Positions 11,551-23,029 of a stretch of DNA of 64,000 bases are shown here, piece after piece. The notes beneath the pieces are model-generated. The model saw nothing but the letters and a program-made list of their open reading frames with translations. It had not been told where the DNA came from and made no database searches. Within the stretch, counting starts at the first letter, position 1. Each line of letters starts with the position of its first letter. This DNA is from Saxidomus purpurata (Eukaryota > Mollusca > Bivalvia > Venerida > Veneridae): NCBI GenBank assembly GCA_022818135.1, contig JAFMSR010000009.1, positions 26,589,036-26,653,035 on the forward strand, read 5' to 3'. The position numbers and the translations under genes are program-made.

Positions 11551-11860
11551 AAAAAATTGGCAACAAGAGCTGTCCGTCAGAAGTGACAAATGTGGGACTT
11601 GTGCGGGATATGTCATCTCCATGCCATGTAATTTTAAAATATTTCCATGCATGACAACGTTATCTTGTTCACAGTATTCCATGACCTTTAGACTTTTTGG
11701 GGTAGGGTCATGGGTGTTGTACACGACACTGTCTTAATGTGCTGAACATTTGTGCCATATGATTTGATTATCCCTTCATGCATGACAAAGTTACAGCCTA
11801 GACACATAAAAATGGAATGCCACACAGACGTCCTAAAAATTGGCAGTTTTTAGTGGTTAG
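11551..11860. repeat. dispersed repeat (catgcatgacaaagtta type)
   Basis: Two internal motifs recur in degenerate form: ccatgcatgacaacgtta (about 11645) and tcatgcatgacaaagtta (about 11777). A relative at 14945-15110 has tcaatgcatgaggaagtta. It is non-coding and looks like a degenerate interspersed tandem repeat. Confidence 0.5.
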
Positions 11861-12519
11861 GGTTATTCTTTTGTTCTCTCAAATGTTCTTTTTAGCCACA
11901 TAAGCCATAAAATAGCCACATAACTAAAACTGAATGACCGATATCAACGAGAATCTACTGTTACTAGTACCGATTGTCGCCATAGCAACTTAAACACCAC
12001 TTTTCCGGCACACAGTGCAATTTTAAAATGCCCACCTTCAAGGCCATTTATAGAGGGAGTGCCAGATAACACAATACATACAAGAAACCGGAAATTGTAT
12101 GCACAAGTTATGCAATAGATTTCATGTTCAGTAACAAACATTTGAAAATAAAATTGACCATTGAAAGCAGGATGTTGCTTAAATAGTCTTTCTTACCCAA
12201 AGGTCTATGCAAGATGCAACATTTCTAGCTAATTTAACCCAAATGACTTCTTTCATGGGAACAACTGAATCTCCATCCAGACATCGGAGAACAAAGCCGA
12301 TGGGTTTCATTAACATAAATACTGTCTGCAACAAATGACTCTTCCTTTGTATGATCTGCACCGATAGCTGTTCACAGTATTCGTCTAGTGAATTTCAGCG
12401 AGTACTGCTTAGTACAAAGAGGCACAAAATATGGCCAGTATCGCTCTACTGGTCTGACTGGACGTTTCTGAGAACATTTTGTGAAAATCTTTTACATTGT
12501 CATCAAGGAAAAGCTAACA

Positions 12520-12800
12520 GAGGTCATTGTGACCTTTGACCCCAAAAACAGTAGGGATCATCTACTCAGTAAGACCAATCATCCTATGAAGTTTGAAGAC
12601 TGTTAGTGATATAGATATCAAGATATCGAGTGGAAAAGAGTGAAAAGTTCAGATCACTGACCTACACCAACTGACCAAAAAAAACAGTAGGAATCATATT
12701 CTCAGTAAGAGCAATCATCCTACGAAGTTTGAAGACAGTCGATCAAATAGATCTAAAGCTATTGAGCGAAAAAGATTTTCAAAGTTCAGGTCAAGGTCTT
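12520..12800. repeat. degenerate ~130-bp tandem repeat
   Basis: The stretch cagtagggatcat...caatcatcctatgaagtttg recurs once about 130 bp downstream as cagtaggaatcat...caatcatcctacgaagtttg. A partial third unit follows, ending aaagttcaggtcaagg. Confidence 0.65.
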
Positions 12801-13500
12801 ACTAGCTTTATTCCAAAAGATTTTCACAGACCCAACTAAGAACAACCAGTTAGAGCAATATTGGCCATTTTGTTTCAATCTAGACAGTTCCATAGACTGT
12901 TCAATGTGGGTACAAAGTGTAAATACGGTGCAAGACATCAACCTTGTTCTCACTAAAGCCCAGTTAAGTGCTAATCTATAAACCATCTTAAACTAGAGCA
13001 ATTACTAGAAGTGATTATTACCCCAACTTATGCTCTGGCACGAAATGCCTGCATGGTACTGTGAATTACTGAAGAACTGAAAAATACTACAATACTCCAT
13101 CTATAGTACTCTATACTTCTTATTAGCACTGTAGTACCTCATAATATGTAAAGTTATGAAGTCTTCTAAATTATTGTAATGCAGTATATTATAGTACTAT
13201 TATAACTATATAATACTATTTTTAAAGATTTTTCTCATTTTATTAGTAGTGACCCCTTGTGTGCACTGGACCGAAACCATTTCCCTGATTTTGAAAGGGG
13301 TAAATGCAAGAATGCTAGAGCAAGTTTGGTAAAAACTGGACATGTAGTTTCTAAGTAATACAAGACTTTAGGTAAGATGGGACAGAACGGACAGATGGGA
13401 CAATGCGCGTGATTCCTATACATGTATAACCTCCACTTTAATTTGTAAGGCGGGGGTATAATAATGAAAGAGACAATCTAAACAGACAAATTATAAAAGA
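12801..13500. other. intergenic 3' of EIF1, nothing recognised
   Basis: AT-rich DNA with a tract of tagtac-type short motifs around 13070-13220. No gene or element could be supported. Confidence 0.5.
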
Positions 13501-13501
13501 A

Positions 13502-13507
13502 TTTATT
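13502..13507 (-). terminator. EIF1: candidate poly(A) signal of EIF1
   Basis: AATAAA on the - strand (tttatt on +), about 595 nt after the EIF1 stop codon. It is the first canonical hexamer I noted in a plausible position; others could be used. Confidence 0.45.
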
Positions 13508-14100
13508 ACAATAATGTAGCAAGGAACAATTAAATGGACACTACTTCAGTACTGCAGAAAGCATTTAAAACTGAAAAGCCTGGAAAAAAATCACTGAAGA
13601 CGGAAATTTATAACGCGCATGATGACTATTTGATTTAAAATTTTTTACATAAATAGTAAAAGCCTGACAAGAATTTGTTTTGCATATACGATTATTTCCT
13701 CAAAATACAAAGCTTGTTACATTTCATAAGCTGCGGCAAAACTTCCAAAAGGGATTAAAACAGTTTATATAAATTAGTTATGCATATACTGACGCTAATT
13801 TCATTTAAAACATAAATTACAAAGTCTTCGCCGAAATTTCTTTCTGTGATTTGATCTTGTCTTCTTAGAAATCTTCATCTTGACTGCGGAAGATGGCGAG
13901 TGAAATATGTACAAATGTGCATAATAACAACATAAAACCTACTACAACTACAGTTTACACGTATACTACATGTTTTTTGACAGACTGTTCAAGTGGGTAG
14001 TCTATGATCAAATAGTTAGCATCATTATTTAGCAGATATTGACGAGGGTTATAAAAATCTTCGAATAAATATTCCACTTGATCCTCTGTTGTACTACTAT

Positions 14101-14115
14101 TTAGAAACCATGAAC
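14101..14115 (-). CDS. EIF1: EIF1 terminal coding exon (VHGF stop)
   Basis: After acceptor attttcag the exon codes V-H-G-F and TAA. The K-VHGF ending is the invariant C-terminus of metazoan eIF1. The 3' UTR continues to lower coordinates. Confidence 0.9.
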   Translation of the reverse strand, partial: VHGF

Positions 14116-15364
14116 CTGAAAATAGAGCAGAAATTGAAATAGAAAATGGACATATTATAACATACATTTTCTTGTTTGACCAGTACACAGGACAAAACAG
14201 CAAGATCAACCTTTCTTGTAGTCGTAGTAACCTTAACAGAAAGGCCTTAGTATAATCAAAACAAGCCAAATATTTGTACGAAGTAAATGACATTAAATTT
14301 GGAAATTCACTGGGATGAAAGACCCCACACTATAATAATACTTAACATTACAAGCTGCATGATATAAATCTCCACTGGTGTGAACATGATTTTAATGGGT
14401 CCAATTTATTTGCCAGGCCCACAGGGCACAGACTGCAATAATACATTTTAGATGGAAATTTATGATCCATGGGTCTTACAATGTACTGAAATTTTTTTAA
14501 GCATCTCAGAGCCTAAAACTATATATTCAAGTGTAGGGTAATCTTAACAGATCTGAGATACATGTAGAGATTATTCTAGACTGCTAAAAAGGGCAGGGTG
14601 TCCTCAAAAAAAGACAGGGTGCACTTGAGTTAGGGGCAGGGTATTTTTCGCATGTTTGAATGCTTGAATTTCCTTTAGAAGAATGTAACATTGTTATGTT
14701 ATAAAAATGTCCCCTGCTAAAACACTCTACAAATATCCCTATACATGACTGTATACAGTATTTATTATATATAATATAAAAGATTCAATACCTTAACACT
14801 TTCCTCCTTGGCAATGCCAACTTTCCTCAGAAAATCTTTGATATGATTTCTCTGGTCACCCTGTAGCTGGATAACTTCTCCGTACTCTGGGTGCTCTACT
14901 ACTGTGCCATTGCATGCAAATTCCTGTAGGACAAAAAATGAAAAAAGTCACATAAAACTAGATGCCACACGCACCCACCAACTGCGCTTCGTACATGGGA
15001 CTTGCACATGACAAACCACCTGAATGATCTGATTGTGGTAAGCAATTGTCTTAAGTCAATTCAAAACCTTCAATGCATGAGGAAGTTACAGCGCGGACAA
15101 GGTCTTGTATGTCCATTTACAAAATGCAGCTTACAAACATCTAGGCAATAATTTATTTGAAAACATGCTTTAAAGTTTAAGTTACATTTTTTTTTACCTT
15201 TTTGCAAGCTTTCACAATTTTCTTGAGATCATAGTCTGGGTTGATGCCCTGCACAGTAGTCAATGTTTTACGACCATTTCGCTGCTGGATTCGGATGTGT
15301 ATTAGATTGTCATGACCTCCACGGCCAACATCTTCTGCCTGATCATTAAACGGATCTGATGATC
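14101..15364 (-). CDS. EIF1: EIF1 translation initiation factor 1 (SUI1), last three coding exons
   Basis: eIF1 binds the 40S subunit near the P site and enforces AUG selection during scanning. Coding segments on the - strand are 15364-15198, 14923-14792 and 14115-14101. They give about 103 residues: SSDPFND at the start, then HIRIQQRNGRKTLTTVQG, EFACNGTVVEHPEYGEV, IQLQGDQR, and the C-terminal VHGF followed by TAA. These are the near-invariant SUI1 motifs. The family is about 113 residues, so only some 10 N-terminal residues are missing. The first exon here starts with the last two bases of a codon, so an upstream exon ending one base into a codon must exist. No convincing ATG exon of the expected MS-IQNL type was found upstream. 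The reading frame is intact, which argues against a processed pseudogene, as do the introns. Confidence 0.92.
14792..14923 (-). CDS. EIF1: EIF1 exon with EFACNGTV...IQLQGDQR
   Basis: The acceptor is cctacag and the donor AAG|gtattg. It is 132 nt, exactly 44 codons in phase 0. The start EFACNG, the centre HPEYGEVIQLQGDQR and the end EESVK match the C-terminal half of eIF1. Confidence 0.94.
15198..15364 (-). CDS. EIF1: EIF1 exon with RNGRKTLTTVQG core
   Basis: The acceptor is ttttcag (on -) and the donor AAG|gtaaaa. It is 167 nt, two bases plus 55 codons, ending KIVKACKK in phase 0. The region between DPFND and HIRIQQ is the usual variable acidic/glycine loop of eIF1. Confidence 0.93.
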
Positions 15365-15736
15365 CTGAAAAAGGAAACCATTTTAAATAAAACAACCTTT
15401 CCTGACAAGGACATGGTGCATGGATAAGTAGCTAAAGTACCTACTAAGTTATTTTGCGGAAACAGCAAAAGTACCATGAATATTTTAACTTAAACTCTTT
15501 ATTATGCCATACTCATGTTTTCACCTTTAATCATCTGATTTAGTGACGGACAAATTAACTGCCACAACTACAATATAATATTAAATTTGTTTTATAAAAA
15601 CAAAAAAAATTGTTTTATTAGGAGATCACAATACAGTAAGCAAATGCAAAATAAATACTCCAGCAACTTTTGAATGAATAAATTCTTACGAAAAGATAAA
15701 GAAATAGTCTTAATTTGAAAATAATTCTCACACAGA

Positions 15737-16876
15737 CAGTGAATAATCTAGCCGTGCGTCCTGCGTCATAGACGCACAAAAAATGCAAAGGACGCAAAGA
15801 TTTGAAATATGTGCGTCCTTTAGGACGCAAGCACGTGAAAAGCGAGACTTGGGGTATATGAAATCGTTGAAAAATCGCGGCACTTAGCGGGTGTAAAATC
15901 GCGGTACTTAGAGTGGTGTTTCAGACAGCTAACAGGACATTAAATTAGAATTATTTTCCCTGAAAATTTGTATATACGTATTTTTTTACTTTTGTTCATT
16001 TATTAAATTCGAAAATATTTGCCGACCGACGTACATTTGTATAGCTTGGTATAGTGCATAATCAAAATAAAACTTACTCATATTATACATTGTCTATTCC
16101 AAACTAGTTTTTATAATCCAAAATAATCAGACGTGTGACTACCTGTCAAAATATTCGGTCTTTTTCATGCCACGTGCTTCGCTTGGATCAAACGAAACTC
16201 GGCGTCGGCGTACGTGCTTTGATCTCTTAACACCTGCGGCTTTATGAGTAAAAGAAGTCGCTGTAGAAATTATTTTATTCGACAAAGGTAATTCTTTAAA
16301 GTAAATACATTGTAGAAGAAAATGTTACTTAGAAAAAATCGGCTTGAAGCCCGCGATTTTGTTATAAACATAACGTTTATTTTAAATAAAGAATAGTTTC
16401 AACTTATAAATGTTAATTAAGTTAATTGAAAATACTTTTCGCATCCACAAATTATCAAACGTTACTCAATCAGTGGTGTCACATAGCTCGAAATTTCAAA
16501 GTTGACGTAGTTAGTTCGACATCCTTTATGAATGGTCGTATTTTTCACACCTACCGCGACATTCGCGAGTGACAAATGCTAATTGGAGAATAAACCTCGA
16601 CTAATTACAGCAGATTTTTAACGGAAATAAATATTTTATATCTACGTAAAAGGTAATTAATATTTTCATTAACTCAATACTTTTAGAAACAACTATATTT
16701 GGGAAAAAAACTACATCACAGCGGCGATTCGCAACGAAAATAATTCGGCGGGAATGTCCGATTCTATTTTCTAACTTTTTCGGAAAGGGACTCATTTGTT
16801 TCATAGCTGGGACTCATTGTTTTGAAAAATGTGCGTCCCAGGGACTCATATAAATCAAAACCTAGATTATTCACTG
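15737..16876. mobile_element. hAT-like DNA element, 1.14 kb, upstream of EIF1 exons
   Basis: A perfect 15-bp inverted repeat, CAGTGAATAATCTAG at 15737-15751 and its complement at 16862-16876, bounds the unit. The flanks share CACAGA (15731-15736 and 16877-16882). The CAGTG start suggests the hAT superfamily, although hAT duplications are usually 8 bp and only 6 bp match here. Inside, subterminal gcgtcc-type repeats lie near both ends, and two - strand open stretches look protein-like (16143-16330 and 16601-16804). No transposase motif is recognised, so it is probably non-autonomous. It probably lies in EIF1 intron 1, if the missing exon is further upstream. Confidence 0.7.
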
Positions 16877-16918
16877 CACAGATCGAGATAGACTGAGTTG
16901 TAAGTGAACCATCTTTCT

Positions 16919-17261
16919 ATTCTCGGCTTCGCCGTGACGTCATACTAGCTAGTTAACCAATCAAATTATTAGATCGCATTCACTTCGTCACTCGATGAAA
17001 GGTGAAAACTTGGTCTTTACCGTACACACATATGCAACTTTAAGTTTATTTCGAATGAAACAGAAAGCTTTTAACAACACAGAATTACTACAAATTCAAT
17101 TGTATGATAATAATTTAATGGTAGACACTCATCTTCTTTCATTTTTCATCTTTGATTTTATGCATTTTAAAGATGCATACAGACCAGCGATGAAAGCTGA
17201 GGAATCACCTTTCCCGAATATAGATATTTTTATCAGTGCCCGGATGTGCGAAGCCGAGAAT
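16919..17261. repeat. 343-bp unit bounded by 14-bp inverted repeat
   Basis: ATTCTCGGCTTCGC (16919-16932) and its exact complement (17248-17261) face each other. The left end runs directly into a CRE-like tgacgtcat. A MITE is possible, but no target duplication is evident. Confidence 0.45.
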
Positions 17262-17409
17262 CGTAGTTTTTTCAAAGTTTGGGAAAGCACCCTAGCCCCT
17301 CAATTTGGGGAATATTAAAGTGGTAAGTAGCTGAAGGGGACACTAAAATCCTGGTGTAAAGTTTGGCGAAAACTGCATGATTTTAAAGATGTGTCATATA
17401 CTAATTTAT

Positions 17410-17521
17410 TTCCTCTCCATTGCAAAACAAATTCTTTCAACTCAGATTAATCGCTCTTGAGACTCATTCCAGATGGAATCAACCTCAAAGAAAGAGAGGC
17501 AATGTGGAATTAATTGTGTAT
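17410..17521 (-). mobile_element. SINE fragment, left half, split by a later insertion
   Basis: The sequence atggaatcaacctcaaagaa...gtggaattaattgtgt matches the SINE at 10256-10466. The match resumes at 19444 (tgccgtaggacactacc). The element at 17522-19443 therefore inserted into a pre-existing SINE. Confidence 0.7.
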
Positions 17522-19443
17522 TGATCAGGTCGGACATCCGGGCATTTACCGTTGCGCGCACCTGCTCAGGCATAGCAACGCCGTCCGAGGTGAAAACAAC
17601 CGCCATCTTGTTTATAACGTATAGAGCGAAGTCCGTGTTATGTTATAAAATTATTTGATTAAAGTATAAATATTCAGCTGTTATGACGAGTTTTTTATAT
17701 GCAAATGACACCAACTTCTGTTTTCTGTTTGTTTCTATCAAAAGGAAAAGATAATTTTCATTCTTAAGTGTTAGAAATGTCAATGAAACGATCTAGATCT
17801 ACGCATGCACATCACTTACAAACTATTCAATTATGGACGATATTATTTCCATTGACGATTAAAACTTGCCTCCGAAAATGAGATCACAAATGCTCCATCC
17901 AATTTCTATTTCTAAAATGAGGTAGAAATTCACAAGCATGCTATCCTAGCTTTTTCATGAAACGTTTTCTTGTCGGTAGAATCTAATTTTAAGAACTATC
18001 TAATTTAAGATCGCTAATCAAAATAGTTTTCTCGGTTTATCAGTTGAAAACAAAATGTTGACGTAAATCTATTAAAAAACAAAACTCATTATAATTAAAA
18101 TTACGATATCTTCCTAAATACGTGTCCAATTTCACTTATAGAAAATCTTTCATCAGAGTACATAAAATTTGTCATCATGCAACAGCCAAAAATATGTATT
18201 TTCTGAATATGTGTAGGGTTGCTAGAAACTTTCATTTGCTGAATTCATTTTTGAAGTTGTATACATGTTAGATGAGTTAATAATATTTTTATGCAAACTT
18301 GATCATACATTATAAATGTAAGTCGAAGGTTTGTGACAAATAATGTATATGTATAAACGTTATATAGGCCTATCATTCATTAAACATATGGTTCGTTTTT
18401 ATTACAGTGATAAATAAAATCATATGCTACCGCGATCGAAGTAAAAAAAGGTTGCATAATTTAAATTGGGCACTTTTGAAATTGTTATGTATATCTAATT
18501 ATCAAATGCAATTGACCAGTGTGCAATATGCAATGATGTGTGACAAGTAAGATTGCTGGCAGGGGGTCGCCAATTAACAACAAATCATATCGCATCCTTT
18601 GTTGTGACTTATGCCCTTGGGCTAGATCCACTGAAATTCCATCAATGGTTAGATCTACTCTAATTATTTACCATGGTAACGATGTCAAAATGAGATATTG
18701 TTTGTGATATTTGATTTCATTGAAAGCGGGAATTAATTTTTTTGAAGGATTTTAAGGATGCCCTTTCAGTGTTCCGCAACATGTAAGTGACTTCTAGTAT
18801 ATCTATCTGATTCACATATAGACCGTAACTACGTGATTTTTTGAAATTATTTTGAATATAAATGCCAGCCCTTTTTATAGACTAGAACTAAAAAACAAAT
18901 CAAATCTGTGTCTTTAATGAAAGCATATGGCCCTGTAATAAAATACATTTTGTCACAAAAGTTTCAACCTAGCATTGTCGTATAATATGTGTTTCGACAT
19001 GATTTTAGTTATACGAGAAAAGTTGTGCACTTGGGAAAATCTATATCAAGATAGGATAAGTTTGTAACAAATAAATTCTTTATCTTAATATAAGAAACTT
19101 AAACAAAATAATTAAAATATATAGATCATTTTACAAAGGCCGAATTTAAAATACATTTTCTATCTTTTCTTGTTGTGCATGATATTTCACCGTCATAAAA
19201 CAATCATTTTCAAGAATTTTTTTTAAAGAAAAATCTGACATAAACATCGCTTAGACATTGAAATAAGTAAACATATGTATTAAATGGTTTGTTTAACGTT
19301 TAAACTTTGTCTGAGCCGAAAAATAAGACTATCTTAATGCTAACCCCCTATTTGAACTGTGCGGTTGCCAGGTGCTTGTTTTCACCTCGGCAATATGGCG
19401 GATAATTGGTAACTACGGAAGTGACGTCATGCCGACCTGATCA
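17522..19443. mobile_element. 1,922-bp DNA element with TGATCAGGTCGG termini and AT flanks
   Basis: The ends are perfect 12-bp inverted repeats: TGATCAGGTCGG at 17522 and its complement ending at 19443. A second, subterminal inverted match (gaggtgaaaacaa) occurs at 17588 and in complement near 19376. The element is flanked by AT on both sides, and removing it with one AT restores the SINE sequence known from 10256-10466. AT duplications are reported for ISL2EU-type transposons; that assignment is a hypothesis. No long open frame is present, so it is non-autonomous. CRE-like tgacgtcat and ccgccat motifs lie near its ends. Confidence 0.75.
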
Positions 19444-19490
19444 ATTGCCGTAGGACACTACCAACACCCTACACCGGCCTCTAATGTAGA
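19444..19490 (-). mobile_element. SINE fragment, right part, other side of the insertion
   Basis: attgccgtaggacactacc continues the SINE interrupted at 17521 (compare cttgcctaaggacactacc at 10363). The copy then degenerates and its tRNA head is not recognisable. Confidence 0.6.
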
Positions 19491-21474
19491 AGTTAAAAAT
19501 GCCCATCTATATCATATAATAATGTTAGTTTTGTTTCATTATATTGTTTGTGACATGAGGGCATACAACGTAGCAACACGAACAATTTAGTTAAAGTTCT
19601 CCAACATTTCTGTCTTTTTGCTGTTGAAATCCTGTTCATGGTTAACAAGCCACTTCAATGTCTTTCTGCACAATGTAAGTACAGCTATTCCAACATGTAT
19701 CATAAACAAGGACCTTTAGAGAAAAAAGTCATTTCTCTTAACCTTATTTGTAAAGATTTAATGCAGAGACTAAAAAAGTCTGTCAGAAATGATAAATTTT
19801 TTATCTAGCTGAACTCGAGGTACAAAAATAAACATATGCAAGTCAGACCTAGCTACAAAAAATTAAATAACATTAATTGAAAGCAACTAAGTTCGGAAAT
19901 ATTTGCGTTTTAGACAAACACATGCCAAAGCCTTCATCTCGTATTTCTACGTATATAATATGTAAACAAAGAACGTCGCCATATTTACACTAGCTGCAGT
20001 ACAATTTTCGTACGAATTTACCGATTATACTAACCAGATAATTGACCGACAATATCGATACTGGTCATACAACTGATTAAAGCTCTCCTTTTATACAAAT
20101 GAACTTATCCCTTGCTCCGGGAAGGCGGATGAATGTAGATTTTTAGTTGTACTTCTAAACAACTTGTCACAAGAAACAGGAAGTGTTGCGAAAGAGTTCT
20201 GACGTCATCGGTCGGACTCAGACGTACTTTATCTGTACACGAGAATATAATGCGGATGAACTCCGAATCCCGGTCCATAAAAAACATATATTATATGTCC
20301 GTGGTATAACTCATATCATATGCATGCCGCAAACTTACAGCTCTAAAACAAAAGGACAAACATTAAACAAAAGACAATATAATTATATCTTCAATATCAA
20401 TGGCAACATATCTCTCTATTTCACCCAAATGTCAACAGACGGTACCTTTCGATAGCAAAATATGTATATAAATGTGTGTCACATCACAAATCAAGGGACT
20501 GAAGGTGCTGGAGGCTCGATTGTCTCTGAACAACACAGTCTGCACACATTGATGTGTAAATATCAGGAAAACACATACTGTACACATACATGTGTAAATA
20601 TCAGGACAACCCTTGCACGAGTAAAGTTATAAACTGGAGACACAACGGTCCACAAATTTTGACCTTTTACCATTTATGTAAACTTTACTTTTGAGATAGG
20701 AACCCACAGTGTTTTTGCCAGCTATGAATTTTAAGGAGTCATTTATGACCCCCTGTATCAGAATTTGGGGGTCATTTAGAAATTCCGAGGGTCATATTCT
20801 TTATGGTAAAAAAATAAAAGACATGACTATATGTTAAAGAAGTTTTATTCAGTTTACTTCTGTAAAACTGCATGTGATACATCACAAAATGGTGGGTAAT
20901 CAAAGGGTTGGCAAGACAACAGGTGTTTCTCTTTGGATGCTTTCCATTTTGTCACTGCATCTCAAAGTCAATTTTGTTCACAAAGATAATTTTTCATAAG
21001 TGCATTCAACCATAGACATTAAACTTTGATATTATTTGGCACACTGAAACCCCTTTCAACAGTGACAGTCCGATCGAAATTACTACAAAATGATCATTAA
21101 AATCACTCAGAAAGACGTTTTTGTTTCTTCTGTTAAGGTTCGCCGACCATCTCTTGTTATGCGTCTGCGATACCATGATGACGGTATCATACGAACAATA
21201 CACACAAAAACGCAATGGTACAAAATGCGGATCGATCCGAAATAAGACGACAACGACAACGGAATATGGTCAGCGAAAATGTCAATATGGTTCAGCGAAA
21301 ATGCAGGATTCGAGCATACAAAAAAGTTTTATCAAACAGCTTCTGTTTGCCTAAAACGCTTTCTATAGTAACACGCATGGATGCGTTTCCTTATTAAATG
21401 ATAGGTCTATTTATCGATATTTGCTCTTTTAGTAAAATATAAAACATTTTATGCAACAGTTCATTTGCTCCAAC
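19491..21474. other. intergenic, possible promoter-like patch, no gene
   Basis: A CRE-like tgacgtcat at about 20201 lies beside an ETS-like caggaagtg (about 20178), so this could be regulatory. At 20708 a hAT-like end (cagtgtttttgccagcta) appears without a visible partner. Nothing else is recognised. Confidence 0.4.
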
Positions 21475-22298
21475 CAGGAACGTAGAATCAACTTAATCAG
21501 AAATTAAACATTGTTAAATGTTGAAACTGATCATATAAATATTGTTTTCCGTGCGAAACCGGCACACGAAAAGTTGAAAGATTGCGGAATGCTCGAAATT
21601 TTAACTTAAAGTAAAAAAAAAATACAGTAATTTGTTAGAGTGACTATATGTTTATAATCATGAAAACATTGAATGCTTGCTTTATGAATATCTATATAAG
21701 AATCGAAAATATTGACAGTTAACTCAAAAATTTACATGTGAAATCATCGCGCAAAACTACTGGAGTGCGCGCCGCCTGCTTTTTGAAATTGCAATATTGC
21801 ATTAATCTATTATTTTTGTAGGAATAATTTTTATATTGGGACGATATATTTCATGATAAATTGCAGTAAATTTCAAGAAAATCGGTTAAGAAGTGTTTGA
21901 GTAACCAGCTTAGATGTTTGACATGAGGTTCATAAAAAAATATCAGCCAACTTTTTGCAACGCCGAAAATCGTAGAATATCCATGTTTAACTCAAAATAT
22001 TTCGTATCTAATGTCAATTTAGTAAATTAATTTTTACATAGCTATAGAGAAAAAAAACATTTTTTGGTTATGTACTGAAAATTTGAACAAAATCGAAAAC
22101 AAAATGTTGACGCTACCGGTTAAATAGTACGAGAGGGGTACTTCGATATCGGCCAATTTGCGTTATGCGTTCGATTAACTTGATAAGGCGCTTCTACAGG
22201 TAAGCTGTCGGAAGAAAATCGATAGCACGACACATATATTCCAATGCTTTATTGATTATCGCTACCCGTTGCTTATCCCTGTATATTCTACGTTCCTG
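21475..22298. mobile_element. 824-bp unit with CAGGAACGTAGAAT inverted ends
   Basis: A 14-bp inverted repeat occurs at 21475-21488 and 22285-22298. The flanks ctccaac and ctccaat could be a 7-bp duplication with one mismatch. No transposase is seen. Confidence 0.5.
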
Positions 22299-22560
22299 CT
22301 CCAATCGAGCTTTTCGAACCGGTCATGATATATAGCTCAATGACCGGCTCAAATGTCATTCTTCTCTCCGCCTGTTCACGCCTCCTCGTCTCCTCTATTT
22401 CTAATTGCCTTTCCTTTTCCACTTCTGAATGCTGCCCTTTCCTCCGTCGGTGGCATGATCGGTTTCACAAACCTCCCTGGACTCCTATAATATGAGTGAA
22501 CAACAAATTTCTCTTCTGAGAAATGACACCCCCGCATCTTAAGATATGGCGCTTGGCGTC
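22299..22560 (-). pseudogene. protein-like remnant, coiled-coil, unknown family
   Basis: On the - strand, one frame reads HFSEEKFVVHSYYRSPGRF then VKPIMPPTEER. After an apparent frameshift it continues with a charged helix (EVEKERQLEIEETRRREQ). The composition is clearly protein-like and has no stop across the joined parts, but I recognise no family. It may belong to an older mobile element. The function is unknown. Confidence 0.4.
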
Positions 22561-23029
22561 GAATTTCCTAACACTAACATGGTCGCACAGAACACATTTG
22601 AAGATTGGTTCATGTTTATTGACCTAGTGTTTATTGAAATTACTATATTTCCTGTAAAAGCCGACGCATCCCGGAACTGGGCATGTACTGCCTTCCATTG
22701 GCCAGAACTCAAACTGAATAAAACTGACAGTGTCAAGGTTTATATAGACAGTAAAAGAAGAAGTCATGAAATTCTCGTGCACAAATTAATGATTGGTTAG
22801 GAGATGCGTTACAAGTTAACTGGTTGAAGAAATTACCTTATAAGTATTAACCAAGGAAATAGATCGATTCAGAATTCTTAACCATTCTAAGCGTCTGCTT
22901 CATATAGATGTTCGGCGGATACTTCAAAATGGATGCGCCCATATTTCTCAATAGTGACGATAAAAATTGAAATGAAAATCAACGAAAAGGCAAAAATAGG
23001 TAAAATACCCGTCCTATTACACTACTAAC

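Noticed and set aside
16143..16260. Candidate exon as the missing first exon of EIF1
   Set aside because: It ends two bases into a codon, while EIF1 exon 15364 needs one. It also lies inside a transposon and lacks the conserved start.
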